Positions 5,872-14,608 are shown, numbered from the stretch's first letter. The stretch: DNA of 19,599 bases from Evtepia sp. (GCA_020025735.1 JAHHRP010000019.1:1-19599), one strand, 5' to 3'. Numbers and translations: made by a program. Notes: generated by a model from the sequence alone, not told the origin.

Positions 5872-5901
5872 CCATGAGGTTCCTGACCTCCATGGTTTTT
5901 T
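5872..5901 (+). terminator. Terminator-like hairpin at the very 5' end of the operon leader
   Basis: CCATG-AGGT (5872-5880) pairs with ACCT-C-CATGG (5886-5895) as nine pairs with one bulged C (5890), a five-base loop and a run of six T (5896-5901). It lies immediately after the predicted start of transcription at about 5868. It may be a short attenuator, a 5'-stabilising hairpin, or a terminator for transcription arriving from upstream. Confidence 0.6.
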
Positions 5902-5965
5902 GGGAAGCATCCCTTCTCAGAAGAAAAAACATCGCACACTCGTGAGGCGAAAAGGGAGAATGGAC

Positions 5966-6835
5966 ATGTGGGCATCAATCAACTGGAAGGATTACGCCCT
6001 GCTGGACTGCGGCAGAGGTGAAAAACTGGAGCGTTGGGGAAACTATACTCTGATACGCCCCGATCCCCAGGCTATCTGGAACACACCTCGCCAGCACCCA
6101 GGTTGGAAAAAATACCACGCCCGCTACGCCCGCTCCAATACCGGTGGAGGCCAATGGGTGAAAAAGGATCTGCCCCAGCGATGGCAGGTGCAATACCGCA
6201 ACCTTACCTTCAACATTAAGCCCATGAACTTCAAACACACCGGCCTGTTTCCAGAGCAGGCTGCCAACTGGGACTTTGCCATGGAACAAATTCGACAGGC
6301 AGGAAGACCCATCTCTGTGCTGAACCTATTCGCCTATACAGGCGGCGCCACCATTGCCTGCGCTGCTGCCGGTGCCTCCGTCTGCCATGTGGACGCCGCC
6401 AAAGGTATGGTCAACTGGGCCAGAGAAAATGCCAAAAGCTCCGGTTTGGAAGATGCCCCCATCCGTTGGATCGTAGATGACTGCGCCAAGTTTGTGGAAC
6501 GGGAGATCCGACGCGGACGGCGGTATGACGCAGTGATTATGGACCCGCCTTCTTATGGCCGAGGACCATCCGGTGAGATCTGGAAGTTGGAGGAAAACCT
6601 TTACCCCTTTGTGGAACTGGTTTCTGGTGTCCTTTCAGACAATCCCCTCTTTTTCCTCATCAACTCATACACCACGGGACTTGCTCCCTCGGTTCTAACC
6701 TACCTTTTAGAAACCCTCCTGTCTAAGCGCTATGCTGGAAGCACCGTCAGCGATGAGCTGGGACTGCCAGTGATGCAGACCGGTCTGGTCCTGCCATGCG
6801 GCGCCGCCGGACGCTGGACAGCAAAGGGAACATGA
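5966..6835 (+). CDS. Class I SAM-dependent methyltransferase, RlmI/RlmK-like (probable rRNA methyltransferase)
   Basis: A 289-residue protein with the fold of the catalytic half of RlmI/RlmK-type 23S rRNA methyltransferases, without the N-terminal PUA domain. The SAM-binding motif I is LNLFAYTGGATIACAAAGA (residues 119-137), followed by VDAAKGMVNWARENA (142-156), and motif IV is MDPPSYGRG (192-200). The start is chosen at 5966, seven bases after AAAGGGAG; an ATG six bases upstream is too close to that site, and an upstream ATG at 5900 lies in the leader hairpin. It is the first gene of the operon, 10 bases before ecfA1. Substrate is inferred from the family; a tRNA or protein target cannot be excluded. 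Confidence 0.85.
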   Translation: MWASINWKDYALLDCGRGEKLERWGNYTLIRPDPQAIWNTPRQHPGWKKYHARYARSNTGGGQWVKKDLPQRWQVQYRNLTFNIKPMNFKHTGLFPEQAANWDFAMEQIRQAGRPISVLNLFAYTGGATIACAAAGASVCHVDAAKGMVNWARENAKSSGLEDAPIRWIVDDCAKFVEREIRRGRRYDAVIMDPPSYGRGPSGEIWKLEENLYPFVELVSGVLSDNPLFFLINSYTTGLAPSVLTYLLETLLSKRYAGSTVSDELGLPVMQTGLVLPCGAAGRWTAKGT

Positions 6836-6845
6836 GGACATAACT

Positions 6846-7688
6846 ATGAGTACAATCATCAAGGCAGAGCATCTGACCTTTTGCTATCCCGATGAACCAG
6901 CAGGGCACCCACCCGTGCTGGATGACATCAATCTGGAGATCGAAGCGGGGTCCTTTGTCGCCATCTTGGGACACAACGGCTCTGGAAAATCTACCCTGGC
7001 AAAGCACATCAACGCTCTGCTCACCCCCACAGCCGGAAAGCTTTTCGTGGAAGGATTGGATACCTCTGACCCAGAAAATCTACTGGATATCCGGGGGAAA
7101 GTGGGGATGGTCTTTCAAAATCCCGACAACCAAATTGTAGCCAGTGTGGTTGAAGAAGATGTGGCCTTCGGCCCGGAAAACTTAGGGGTCCCTCAGGAAG
7201 AGATTCGCCGCCGGGTAGACACCGCCCTGCATATGGTCGGTATGTACCCAATGCGAAAACACGCCCCCCATTTGCTCTCTGGCGGACAAAAACAGCGGGT
7301 GGCCATCGCTGGTGTCATCGCTATGATGCCCCAGTGCATTGTCTTGGATGAGTCTACCGCTATGCTTGATCCAGTAGGAAGGCGGGAAACGGTAGACACC
7401 ATCCGTACCCTCAACGAAACGTATGGCATTACCGTAGTCCTCATCACCCATCACATGGATGAGGCGGCCCAAGCGCAGCGGTTGATCGTCATGGCCAGTG
7501 GACACATCATCGACGACGGCCCACCAGCAGAGGTTTTTCAGCATGTAGATACCCTGCGGGGGGCGGGGCTTTCTGTGCCTGAAACAGTCGCTTTGCTATA
7601 CGACCTGCAAAAAGAAGGGCTTCCGCTCCCTCTGGATGCCATCAGCGATGAGTCCTGTGCCGCCGTGCTGGCTGGACTGCTGAAATAA
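6846..7688 (+). CDS. ecfA1: ECF transporter energy-coupling ATPase EcfA1
   Basis: A 280-residue ABC ATPase. Walker A is GHNGSGKST (residues 42-50), the Q-loop is FQNPDNQ (90-96), the signature is LSGGQKQR (144-151) and Walker B is CIVLDES with catalytic Glu169. FQNPDNQ and the LDESTAMLDP stretch are hallmarks of the EcfA1 (CbiO-type) subunit. Together with EcfA2 and EcfT it forms the shared module that powers several separate substrate-binding S components for vitamins or metals. Start ATG 6846 follows GAGGA. The gene order ecfA1-ecfA2-ecfT-truA is the usual Firmicutes arrangement. No S component gene lies in the window, as expected for a group II system. Confidence 0.95.
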   Translation: MSTIIKAEHLTFCYPDEPAGHPPVLDDINLEIEAGSFVAILGHNGSGKSTLAKHINALLTPTAGKLFVEGLDTSDPENLLDIRGKVGMVFQNPDNQIVASVVEEDVAFGPENLGVPQEEIRRRVDTALHMVGMYPMRKHAPHLLSGGQKQRVAIAGVIAMMPQCIVLDESTAMLDPVGRRETVDTIRTLNETYGITVVLITHHMDEAAQAQRLIVMASGHIIDDGPPAEVFQHVDTLRGAGLSVPETVALLYDLQKEGLPLPLDAISDESCAAVLAGLLK

Positions 7689-7727
7689 CGCCCCTCTTGC
7701 CAAACAAACAGGGAGGAGTAACAAGGT

Positions 7728-8594
7728 TTGGAACCCATCATCGAACTAAAACATCTGACGCATATTTACAGTCCCAATACCCCCTTCGCACACCGAGCCC
7801 TGGACGATGTGTCCCTGACCATCTTCCGGGGAGAATATTTGGGGATCATCGGCCGCACAGGATCAGGAAAGTCCACCCTAATCCAACACCTCAACGGTCT
7901 CATTGCCCCTACCCAGGGACAAGTCCTCTTTGAGGGACAGGATATTTGGAGCAGTAAGGCCCTCACTCATAGCATCCGCTTCCAGGTGGGGCTGGTATTT
8001 CAGTACCCAGAGTACCAACTATTTGAGGAAACCGTATATAAAGACATTGCCTTCGGTCCCAGAAACATGAACCTGGACGAGCAGGAGATTGACCGCCGTG
8101 TGCGTCAGGCTGCCGCCTTTGCAGGTCTGAAAGAAGAAGTACTCAGCCGCTCCCCCTTCGAGCTCTCCGGCGGACAAAAGCGACGGGTCGCCATCGCTGG
8201 CGTCATTGCCATGGAACCTAAAGTCCTGGTGCTGGATGAGCCAACGGCTGGTCTTGATCCCGCTGGCGCAGCCAAAATTCTGGCCAACATCGAAGCCTAT
8301 CGGCAGGCAAACCAGGCTACGGTTATCATCGTGAGCCACTCCATGGAAGATGTAGCCCGTCTCACTGACCGCCTGGTGGTCGTCAGCCAGGGAAAGCTTC
8401 CCTATGTTGGGACACCTAGAGAGGTATTTTCTCATGGAACAGATCTGGAGGCCATGGGACTTGGTGTCCCCACCATGACCCGCGTCTTTGCCCGTATGCG
8501 GGCCATGGGGGTCGACATTGATCCAGCCGTCTACACTGTGGAGCAGGCCAAGGAAGCATTCCTGTCTGCCCTGAAACAGAAGGAGGGGATGTAA
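7728..8594 (+). CDS. ecfA2: ECF transporter energy-coupling ATPase EcfA2
   Basis: A 288-residue ABC ATPase. Walker A is GRTGSGKST (residues 42-50), the signature LSGGQ lies at 146-150 and Walker B is VLVLDEP (166-172). FQYPEYQLFEETVYKDIAFGP (from residue 91) is the Q-loop region characteristic of EcfA2. The start codon is TTG (7728), nine bases after GGGAGGAG (7711-7718); no ATG gives a better fit. It pairs with EcfA1 as a heterodimer with two composite ATP sites. The stop codon directly precedes the ecfT start with no spacer, so the two genes are probably translationally coupled. Confidence 0.95.
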   Translation: MEPIIELKHLTHIYSPNTPFAHRALDDVSLTIFRGEYLGIIGRTGSGKSTLIQHLNGLIAPTQGQVLFEGQDIWSSKALTHSIRFQVGLVFQYPEYQLFEETVYKDIAFGPRNMNLDEQEIDRRVRQAAAFAGLKEEVLSRSPFELSGGQKRRVAIAGVIAMEPKVLVLDEPTAGLDPAGAAKILANIEAYRQANQATVIIVSHSMEDVARLTDRLVVVSQGKLPYVGTPREVFSHGTDLEAMGLGVPTMTRVFARMRAMGVDIDPAVYTVEQAKEAFLSALKQKEGM

Positions 8595-9401
8595 ATGGCA
8601 TTAAAAGACATCACCCTCGGACAATACTTCCCTGGCACCTCTCTCATCCATCGGTTCGATCCCCGCTCTAAAATTCTGTTCACTCTCTTCTTTATTACCG
8701 CCATTTTCTTGTGTAAAAATCTGGTCTCCTATGGCCTAACTTTGGTCGTACTGCTGGTGTTTGTCGCCCTATCCCGAATCCAGCCAAAGGTTTTCCTCAA
8801 GGGAATGAAGCCGGTGATCTTTATTATCATTTGTACCGCTGTGCTCAATCTGTTCTATACTTCTGGCACCGTCTTGTGGCATTTCGGCTTCTTAAAAATT
8901 ACCGAGGAAGGTCTTTGGCGGGCTGGCTTTATGGTCCTGCGGATCTTGATGCTCATTGTCTGCACCTTGCTGCTGACCTACACAACCTCTCCTATCCTCC
9001 TTACGGACGGCTTGGAGCGGCTCCTGCGTCCTCTGAAAAAGGTGCATTTTCCCGTCCACGAGCTGTCGATGATGATGAGCATTGCCCTGCGCTTTATTCC
9101 CACCCTCATTCAGGAAACCGATAAGATCATCTCAGCGCAGAAAGCCCGTGGTGCAGATTTTGACAGCGGAAACCTGATCCAAAAAGCCAAAGCACTGATC
9201 CCTATCCTCATTCCCCTTTTCATTTCCTCCTTCCGCAGAGCGGAAGAGCTGGCCATCGCCATGGAGTGCCGCTGTTACCACGGAGACGAAGGACGCACCA
9301 GTTTGCGCCAACTGACCATGGCCGGACGAGACTGGGGCCTGTTGCTTTTCAGTGCCGCCCTGTGTGCTGGAGTCGTAGTACTCCGCTTCTTTGGGCTGTG
9401 A
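8595..9401 (+). CDS. ecfT: ECF transporter transmembrane coupling protein EcfT
   Basis: A 268-residue membrane protein with about five to six transmembrane segments (for example 27-60, 73-90, 110-133, 199-215 and 247-266). EcfT links the two ATPases to interchangeable S components. The coupling helices carry two X-Arg-X motifs: KARGADF (residues 183-189) and MECRCY (223-228). The second has Cys on both sides of Arg, where many homologs have Ala-Arg-Gly. The N-terminal GQYFPGTSLIHRFDPRSK (residues 9-26) is typical of the family. An AAGGAGGGG site overlaps the end of ecfA2, and the ATG at 8595 begins right after the ecfA2 stop codon. Confidence 0.95.
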   Translation: MALKDITLGQYFPGTSLIHRFDPRSKILFTLFFITAIFLCKNLVSYGLTLVVLLVFVALSRIQPKVFLKGMKPVIFIIICTAVLNLFYTSGTVLWHFGFLKITEEGLWRAGFMVLRILMLIVCTLLLTYTTSPILLTDGLERLLRPLKKVHFPVHELSMMMSIALRFIPTLIQETDKIISAQKARGADFDSGNLIQKAKALIPILIPLFISSFRRAEELAIAMECRCYHGDEGRTSLRQLTMAGRDWGLLLFSAALCAGVVVLRFFGL

Positions 9402-9425
9402 TCCATTCCATTTCGGGAGGTCTCT

Positions 9426-10178
9426 ATGCGAAACATTGCTCTGACCCTTATGTATGATGGCACTGCCTACCACGGCTGGCAGGTCCAAAAAAAGGATGTC
9501 ACCGTGGCTGAAACCCTAGAGAGAGCTTTATCCCAAGTTGCAGGCCACTCAGTCAAGTGTACCGGAGCAGGCCGCACCGATGCCGGCGTACACGCCGAAC
9601 GCTATGTAGCAAACTTCCGCACCTCCTCTTCCATCCCCTGTGACCGCTTGCCTCTGGCCGTCAACTCCCGCCTGCCAGGAGACATCGTTGTCACCAAGGC
9701 CACAGAAGTGCCAGAGTCCTTTAATGCCATTGGAAGCTGCCTGCGGAAAGAATATACCTACCGGATTTACAACTCCCGCATCCGCAATGCGTTTCTCGTC
9801 AATCGGGTGTGGTTCTATCCCAAAAAGCTAGACGAATCTGTGATGCAGCAGGCTGCTGACCACTTCGTTGGTACCCATGACTTCGCCTGTGTCCGCTCGG
9901 TGGGCACAGAAACAAAAACCACCGTGCGTACTGTCCACTACTTCAACATTACTCGTCAGGATGACATGATCTCCTGTCAAGTTTGTGCCGACGGTTTCTT
10001 GTACAATATGGTCCGGGCTATGGTTGGTACCTGCGTCTATGCCTCAGAGGGAAAGCTATCCCCCTTGGAAATTCCCTCCCTCCTTGCTGGCAGAAATCGC
10101 ACCGATGCCGGTCCAACCGCTCCCCCACAGGGGTTGTACATGACAAACCTATGGTACCCTATTCCCGGTCTGCCCTGA
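9426..10178 (+). CDS. truA: tRNA pseudouridine(38-40) synthase TruA
   Basis: A 250-residue enzyme of normal length that converts uridines 38-40 of the tRNA anticodon stem-loop to pseudouridine. The catalytic Asp is Asp52 in GAGRTDAGVHA (residues 47-57). Other family stretches are MYDGTAYHGWQ (9-19), RKEYTYRIYN and GFLYNMVRAMVGT. The ATG at 9426 follows GGGAGG. It sits 24 bases after ecfT, the common Firmicutes neighbourhood. Downstream, separated by 33 bases, is the DUF5711 gene rather than rplM/rpsI as in Bacillus. Confidence 0.96.
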   Translation: MRNIALTLMYDGTAYHGWQVQKKDVTVAETLERALSQVAGHSVKCTGAGRTDAGVHAERYVANFRTSSSIPCDRLPLAVNSRLPGDIVVTKATEVPESFNAIGSCLRKEYTYRIYNSRIRNAFLVNRVWFYPKKLDESVMQQAADHFVGTHDFACVRSVGTETKTTVRTVHYFNITRQDDMISCQVCADGFLYNMVRAMVGTCVYASEGKLSPLEIPSLLAGRNRTDAGPTAPPQGLYMTNLWYPIPGLP

Positions 10179-10211
10179 CCCCATTTTGTACCCCACCATG
10201 GAGGTCGTGCT

Positions 10212-11480
10212 ATGAAAATACCCAACAAGCTGCAAACGTTTCAGGATTCCCTGACCAAAAAGCAACGGATGATCCTGCTGGCTGTGATCGCGGTGGCTGT
10301 GCTTGGCCTTCTCACCATTACGGTCTTTCGCAGCAATATCACCAGTATACTGCGCTGGATGACTTACTCACAATCCAACGATAACTTCGCCCATAATGCA
10401 CAATCCAATAGTCTCTTCCTGGGAATGGGGGACCATCTGCTTATTTGTACCCAGTCCCAAATCCAACTGGTTTCTCCCACTGGAACACCCAAGCTGAAAG
10501 AAACTGTGAACATGAAAACCCCCGCCCTAAACGCTTCTGGAGAATATGCCGTAGTCTACGATGTGGGAGGACAGGAACTGCGCCTGATCGGTCAGTCCTC
10601 CCTCCTGCACTCCCTCACCTTGTCGCCAGAAGAATCCATTCTCTGTGCTACTGTCAATGAAAAGGGATGGGTCGCTGTGACCACTAAGGTCAGCGGCTAC
10701 AAAGGCGTTGTGACGGTGTACAATAAAAGTTTTGAGCCAGTTCTTACCATTCGTCTCTCCAGCCGATACATCTCAGATGCCGTGGTCACACCCGACTGCC
10801 GAGGTGTTTATCTCATCTCTCCCGGCCAAGCAGAAGGTGCCTTTGAAAACACGCTGCTCTACTACACCTTCTCTTCCAGAGAGGAACCCACCCGCATCAT
10901 CTCCCTTGGCTCAAATGTGGTTCTCTCGATCCGCAGCGCCGGTCGGTGCTGGATTCTGGGCGATAGAAGCTTATTGATCTTAGACTCCAGCGGTGTCATC
11001 ACTGCTACCTACAACTATCAGGATCAGTATCTAAAAATGGGGTCTTTACAGGGTGATGGCTTTGCTACCCTCTTCTTTTCTCGCTCTTCCTCCCGCAGTA
11101 CGGGCACTCTGGTCACCGTTGGCATGGATGGCAAGCCCTATGGAGAACTGGAGTTAGAGGGGCAAACCATGGCTCTGGCTGCTCAAGGCCACGATGTTGC
11201 CTTGCTTACCACCGGGTCGATCATTACCGCTGAACGGAAGCTGGAAAACTACACCACCTCACCCAACCAAAAAGGGATCCGAAACCTGGCTGTATACCAA
11301 GATGGCTCCGTTGCCTTGGTCAACAGTGCCGCCGTCAGCCTCTACTTCCCACTCAGCGGCACAAAAATCGAGCCAAAGACAGAGGACTCACATAAACAAG
11401 CAGATGAGAATTCAGGGGGAGAACAGACGCCGGAAACGAAGCAACAACAGGAGGAAGCTCCTAAGGAGGCCACAGAATGA
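10212..11480 (+). CDS. DUF5711-like membrane-anchored beta-propeller-type protein
   Basis: A 422-residue protein with a short basic cytosolic N-terminus, one membrane helix (about 19-40) and a large extracytoplasmic part made of repeating beta-strand units (for example SPTGTPKLKETVN, VVTVYNKSFEPVLTIRL, LLILDSSGVITATYN, TLVTVGMDGKPYGELEL). That spacing suggests a six- to eight-bladed propeller. It resembles DUF5711, a family of unknown function in Clostridia; the assignment is from the overall pattern. The last 40 residues are Glu/Gln/Lys-rich and look disordered. Start ATG 10212 follows GGAGG. The stop overlaps the next gene by four bases (ATGA), so it is translationally coupled to the CvpA-like protein, which suggests a joint envelope function. 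Confidence 0.75.
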   Translation: MKIPNKLQTFQDSLTKKQRMILLAVIAVAVLGLLTITVFRSNITSILRWMTYSQSNDNFAHNAQSNSLFLGMGDHLLICTQSQIQLVSPTGTPKLKETVNMKTPALNASGEYAVVYDVGGQELRLIGQSSLLHSLTLSPEESILCATVNEKGWVAVTTKVSGYKGVVTVYNKSFEPVLTIRLSSRYISDAVVTPDCRGVYLISPGQAEGAFENTLLYYTFSSREEPTRIISLGSNVVLSIRSAGRCWILGDRSLLILDSSGVITATYNYQDQYLKMGSLQGDGFATLFFSRSSSRSTGTLVTVGMDGKPYGELELEGQTMALAAQGHDVALLTTGSIITAERKLENYTTSPNQKGIRNLAVYQDGSVALVNSAAVSLYFPLSGTKIEPKTEDSHKQADENSGGEQTPETKQQQEEAPKEATE

Positions 11481-12133
11481 ACACAACCCTCTCACTTCTT
11501 CTGGATCTTATCATTCTGGGACTGCTGGTCTATTGGTTCCTTATGGGTATGCGGCGGGGATTGGTCCTCAGTCTGTGTTCCCTGTTATCTGTGCTGATTT
11601 CCCTTGCTGGCGGCTGGTTTTTGTCCTTCTATGTTGCACAGCCGCTGGCAGAGCGGTTAGAACCGATGCTGGTTCAAACAATCCATGAAAAGATGTCCGA
11701 TCATCTGCCCACAACAGAACATGAACTACAATTCGATGTCGAGCAGTCTGGCCCCCTCGGCTTCTTCTCCCAAGGACTCGAAGATCATCTAAACCAGCAA
11801 CTGGATTCTGCAAAAAACATCACCATCACGCAAGTCACCTCTGCAATGGCCCACTTTATTGCCAGGTCTCTACTATTCCTGTTGGGCTTTTTGGGTTTGC
11901 AGCTAGTATGGAATATCCTCTTCCGCGCCTTGAATCTGGTGGCAAAACTACCAGTGCTCCATACGCTAAACAAAGCTCTGGGCGGCGTTTTCGGTCTGGC
12001 AAAAGGCATCCTTCTTCTCTTGCTGGCCCGCTGGCTGCTTTGCGATTTGCTTGGTTGGATCCCACCCAATGTGGCACAGGAAAGCCGCATGCTCTCACTT
12101 TTCACAGCCCTTCCTTTTATTTTGGGAGGATAA
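11477..12133 (+). CDS. CvpA family membrane protein
   Basis: A 218-residue protein with four likely membrane segments (about 5-24, 29-52, 122-150, 168-192) and a hydrophilic extracytoplasmic loop (55-118). The opening LLLDLIILGLLVYWFLMGMRRG and the later repeated small-residue helices are typical of CvpA (colicin V production) proteins. These are widespread membrane proteins linked to envelope homeostasis and stress tolerance, but their molecular activity is unknown. It overlaps the DUF5711 gene by ATGA and precedes the Clp gene by 90 bases. No strong terminator or promoter is visible in that gap (only weak TTCATA-17-CATACT boxes at 12158-12186), so the Clp gene may belong to the same transcript. 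Confidence 0.8.
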   Translation: MNTTLSLLLDLIILGLLVYWFLMGMRRGLVLSLCSLLSVLISLAGGWFLSFYVAQPLAERLEPMLVQTIHEKMSDHLPTTEHELQFDVEQSGPLGFFSQGLEDHLNQQLDSAKNITITQVTSAMAHFIARSLLFLLGFLGLQLVWNILFRALNLVAKLPVLHTLNKALGGVFGLAKGILLLLLARWLLCDLLGWIPPNVAQESRMLSLFTALPFILGG

Positions 12134-12223
12134 CTTCTTTTTCTCATTCACATCCAATTCATAAACCCATGTTAGGATAGCATACTACTAAATTAAGACA
12201 CCCCACGAAGGAGTGAACCGCCT

Positions 12224-14608
12224 ATGAAACCTACTCTGTGCAGCAGATGCAAAAAAAATGTCGCTGTTGTCTTTATCACCCGGCTGGACAACAGCAGCCA
12301 GTCTGGCCAAAATGAAGGCCTGTGCTTAAAATGTGCCCGGGAACTCAACATTCGCCCGGTTACCGATATGATCGAAAAGATGGGCTTGAGCGATGATGAT
12401 TTAGAAGGGCTGACCAATGAAATGATGTCTGCCTTTGAAGGCGCCGAGAGCATGGAAGGTCTGCTTGGTAACCTCACTGGCGCACTGGCAGATGCCACAG
12501 GCGCCAATGAGGACAATCCCGACGATGAAGAGGATGGTCGCACAGCTACCTTCCCCTTCCTCAATAAGCTCATGGGTAATTTGGCAAACCCAGCTGAAGA
12601 GGAGAAAAAAGAGGAATCCCTTCCAGACATCTCTCCCAAAGCCCCAGAAGGAGGCCGGAGCACCCGAGAAGAAAAGGGAGAGCGTAAAAACCGGACGAAA
12701 CGCAAGTTCTTAGAAAACCATTGTATCTCCCTCACTCGTAAGGCTGCCGAAGGCAAACTGGAACGGATGATCGGCCGGGATCAGGAACTGGAGCGTGTCA
12801 TCCAAATCCTCAACAGACGTCAAAAAAATAACCCCTGCCTCATTGGGGAGCCTGGTGTGGGCAAAACTGCCATCGCTGAAGGCTTGGCCATGAAAATCTA
12901 TGAAGGTGATGTTCCTTACAAACTGAAGGATAAAGAAGTCTATTTACTGGATCTCACCTCTCTTGTTGCTGGCACCCAGTTCCGTGGTCAGTTTGAAAGC
13001 CGGATGAAGGGCCTGATCGAAGAAATCAAGAAATTGGGCAACATCATCCTGGTCATTGACGAAGTCCATAACCTCGTGGGTGCTGGAGACGCAGAGGGTT
13101 CTATGAACGCTGCCAATATTCTCAAGCCAGCCCTCTCTCGCGGTGAAATCCAGGTGATCGGTGCAACTACCTTGGTAGAATATCGCAAGTATATCGAAAA
13201 GGATTCTGCCCTGGAACGCCGCTTCCAGCCTGTCATCGTCAACGAGCCATCCATTGAGGACGCAGTGGAGATCATCAAGGGCATTGCCCCTTATTATGAA
13301 TCCTTCCATCATGTGAAGATCACCCCCGACATGGCCAGGCTGGCTGTACTCATGTCCGAGCGGTATATTACCGACCGTTTCTTGCCTGACAAAGCCATTG
13401 ATCTCATCGACGAGGCTTGCTCAGACATGAATTTGCGGAATAAAAATTTGGCCCGGATTGAGGAAGTCCAGAAAGAACTGGATGACATCAATCTGGAACG
13501 AGAAGTCATGGTCTCCGACGCCAGTGAACAGGCCTATGAGCGCCTGGCAGAGCTGCGGAGCAAGGAACTGCAGCTGCTCCAGGAAAAGCAGTCCTTGGGT
13601 CAGCAGGAACCTCCTGCCCTGACGTTGGAAAGCCTTGCTCGGGTTGTAGAGCTTTGGACAAAGATCCCTTCCAGCACCATCCAGGAGCAAGAATATGAAC
13701 GCTTGGCCAAGCTGGAAGATCGGCTAAAGGCCCATGTGGTAGGACAGGACGAAGCCATTTCCGCGATCTCTGCTGCCATCCGCCGTAACCGCGTTGGGGT
13801 GACCTCCAAGCGTAAGCCTGTCTCCTTCATCTTTGTCGGTTCCACTGGTGTGGGCAAAACCGAACTGGTAAAGCGTCTGGCGGAAGATCTATTCCACGCC
13901 CCAGAGTCCCTTATTCGTCTGGATATGTCGGAGTTTATGGAGAAACACTCTGTCTCTCGGATCATTGGCTCCCCTCCCGGCTATGTTGGCTATGACGAAG
14001 CCGGACAGTTGACGGAGAAAATTCGCCGCAAGCCCTATTCTGTGGTTCTATTCGACGAAATCGAAAAAGCCCATCCAGACGTGTTGAATATCTTATTGCA
14101 AATCCTGGATGATGGACATATCACCGATGCCCAGGGACGAGTGGTCAACTTTGAAAATACCATTATCGTCATGACTTCCAACGCTGGTAGTGAGAGCAGT
14201 TCCGGCCCCTTAGGGTTTGGCAAGACTGGCAACGAGCTGAACAAAGAGAAAGCCATGAAAGCCTTGCAGCAGTTCCTGCGGCCAGAATTTATCAACCGCG
14301 TAGATGAGGTCATCTGCTTTAACCAGCTTTCCCAGGAGAACTTTCGGACCATTGCTCAGATCATGCTCCAGGAATTGCAAGATGTGCTGAAGGAGAAAAA
14401 CCTCACCTTCACTTGGGACGAAACAGTTCTGGATCAACTGGTAAAAGATTCCTACTCTGCCACCTATGGTGCCAGAAACCTACGCCGACACATTCAGAAA
14501 AATTTGGAAGATCCCATCGCCACCAAGATCATCGACAGTTACCTGCATCCCATCACCGTCTTGAAAGCTGTGGTGGAAGAAGAGAAGATCGTCATTCACG
14601 CCCTATAA
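12224..14608 (+). CDS. clpE: ClpE-like AAA+ unfoldase, ATP-binding subunit of Clp protease
   Basis: A 794-residue Hsp100 protein with two AAA+ modules. Instead of the Clp_N repeat domain of ClpC or ClpA it has a four-Cys zinc-binding module (Cys6, Cys9, Cys34, Cys37), as in ClpE and McsA. An acidic, low-complexity linker (about 60-160) leads to the first ATPase: Walker A GEPGVGKT (208-215), Walker B ILVIDE (275-280). A coiled-coil middle domain (about 405-460) follows, then the second ATPase: Walker A GSTGVGKT (539-546), Walker B VVLFDE (607-612). The LGF tripeptide (663-665) in GPLGFG is the ClpP-docking loop, so it should feed ClpP. Bacillus ClpE is about 700 residues; the longer linker accounts for the difference. 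No CtsR or CIRCE operator is visible upstream. Start ATG 12224 follows GAAGGAG. Confidence 0.88.
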   Translation: MKPTLCSRCKKNVAVVFITRLDNSSQSGQNEGLCLKCARELNIRPVTDMIEKMGLSDDDLEGLTNEMMSAFEGAESMEGLLGNLTGALADATGANEDNPDDEEDGRTATFPFLNKLMGNLANPAEEEKKEESLPDISPKAPEGGRSTREEKGERKNRTKRKFLENHCISLTRKAAEGKLERMIGRDQELERVIQILNRRQKNNPCLIGEPGVGKTAIAEGLAMKIYEGDVPYKLKDKEVYLLDLTSLVAGTQFRGQFESRMKGLIEEIKKLGNIILVIDEVHNLVGAGDAEGSMNAANILKPALSRGEIQVIGATTLVEYRKYIEKDSALERRFQPVIVNEPSIEDAVEIIKGIAPYYESFHHVKITPDMARLAVLMSERYITDRFLPDKAIDLIDEACSDMNLRNKNLARIEEVQKELDDINLEREVMVSDASEQAYERLAELRSKELQLLQEKQSLGQQEPPALTLESLARVVELWTKIPSSTIQEQEYERLAKLEDRLKAHVVGQDEAISAISAAIRRNRVGVTSKRKPVSFIFVGSTGVGKTELVKRLAEDLFHAPESLIRLDMSEFMEKHSVSRIIGSPPGYVGYDEAGQLTEKIRRKPYSVVLFDEIEKAHPDVLNILLQILDDGHITDAQGRVVNFENTIIVMTSNAGSESSSGPLGFGKTGNELNKEKAMKALQQFLRPEFINRVDEVICFNQLSQENFRTIAQIMLQELQDVLKEKNLTFTWDETVLDQLVKDSYSATYGARNLRRHIQKNLEDPIATKIIDSYLHPITVLKAVVEEEKIVIHAL

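Noticed and set aside
5900..5965. Upstream ATG at 5900 for the methyltransferase
   Set aside because: No ribosome binding site; it lies at the T-run of the leader hairpin. The ATG at 5966 follows AAAGGGAG at seven bases.
12134..12223. Possible CtsR or CIRCE heat-shock operator before the Clp gene
   Set aside because: I looked for GGTCAAA-type direct repeats and for TTAGCACTC/GAGTGCTAA and found neither.
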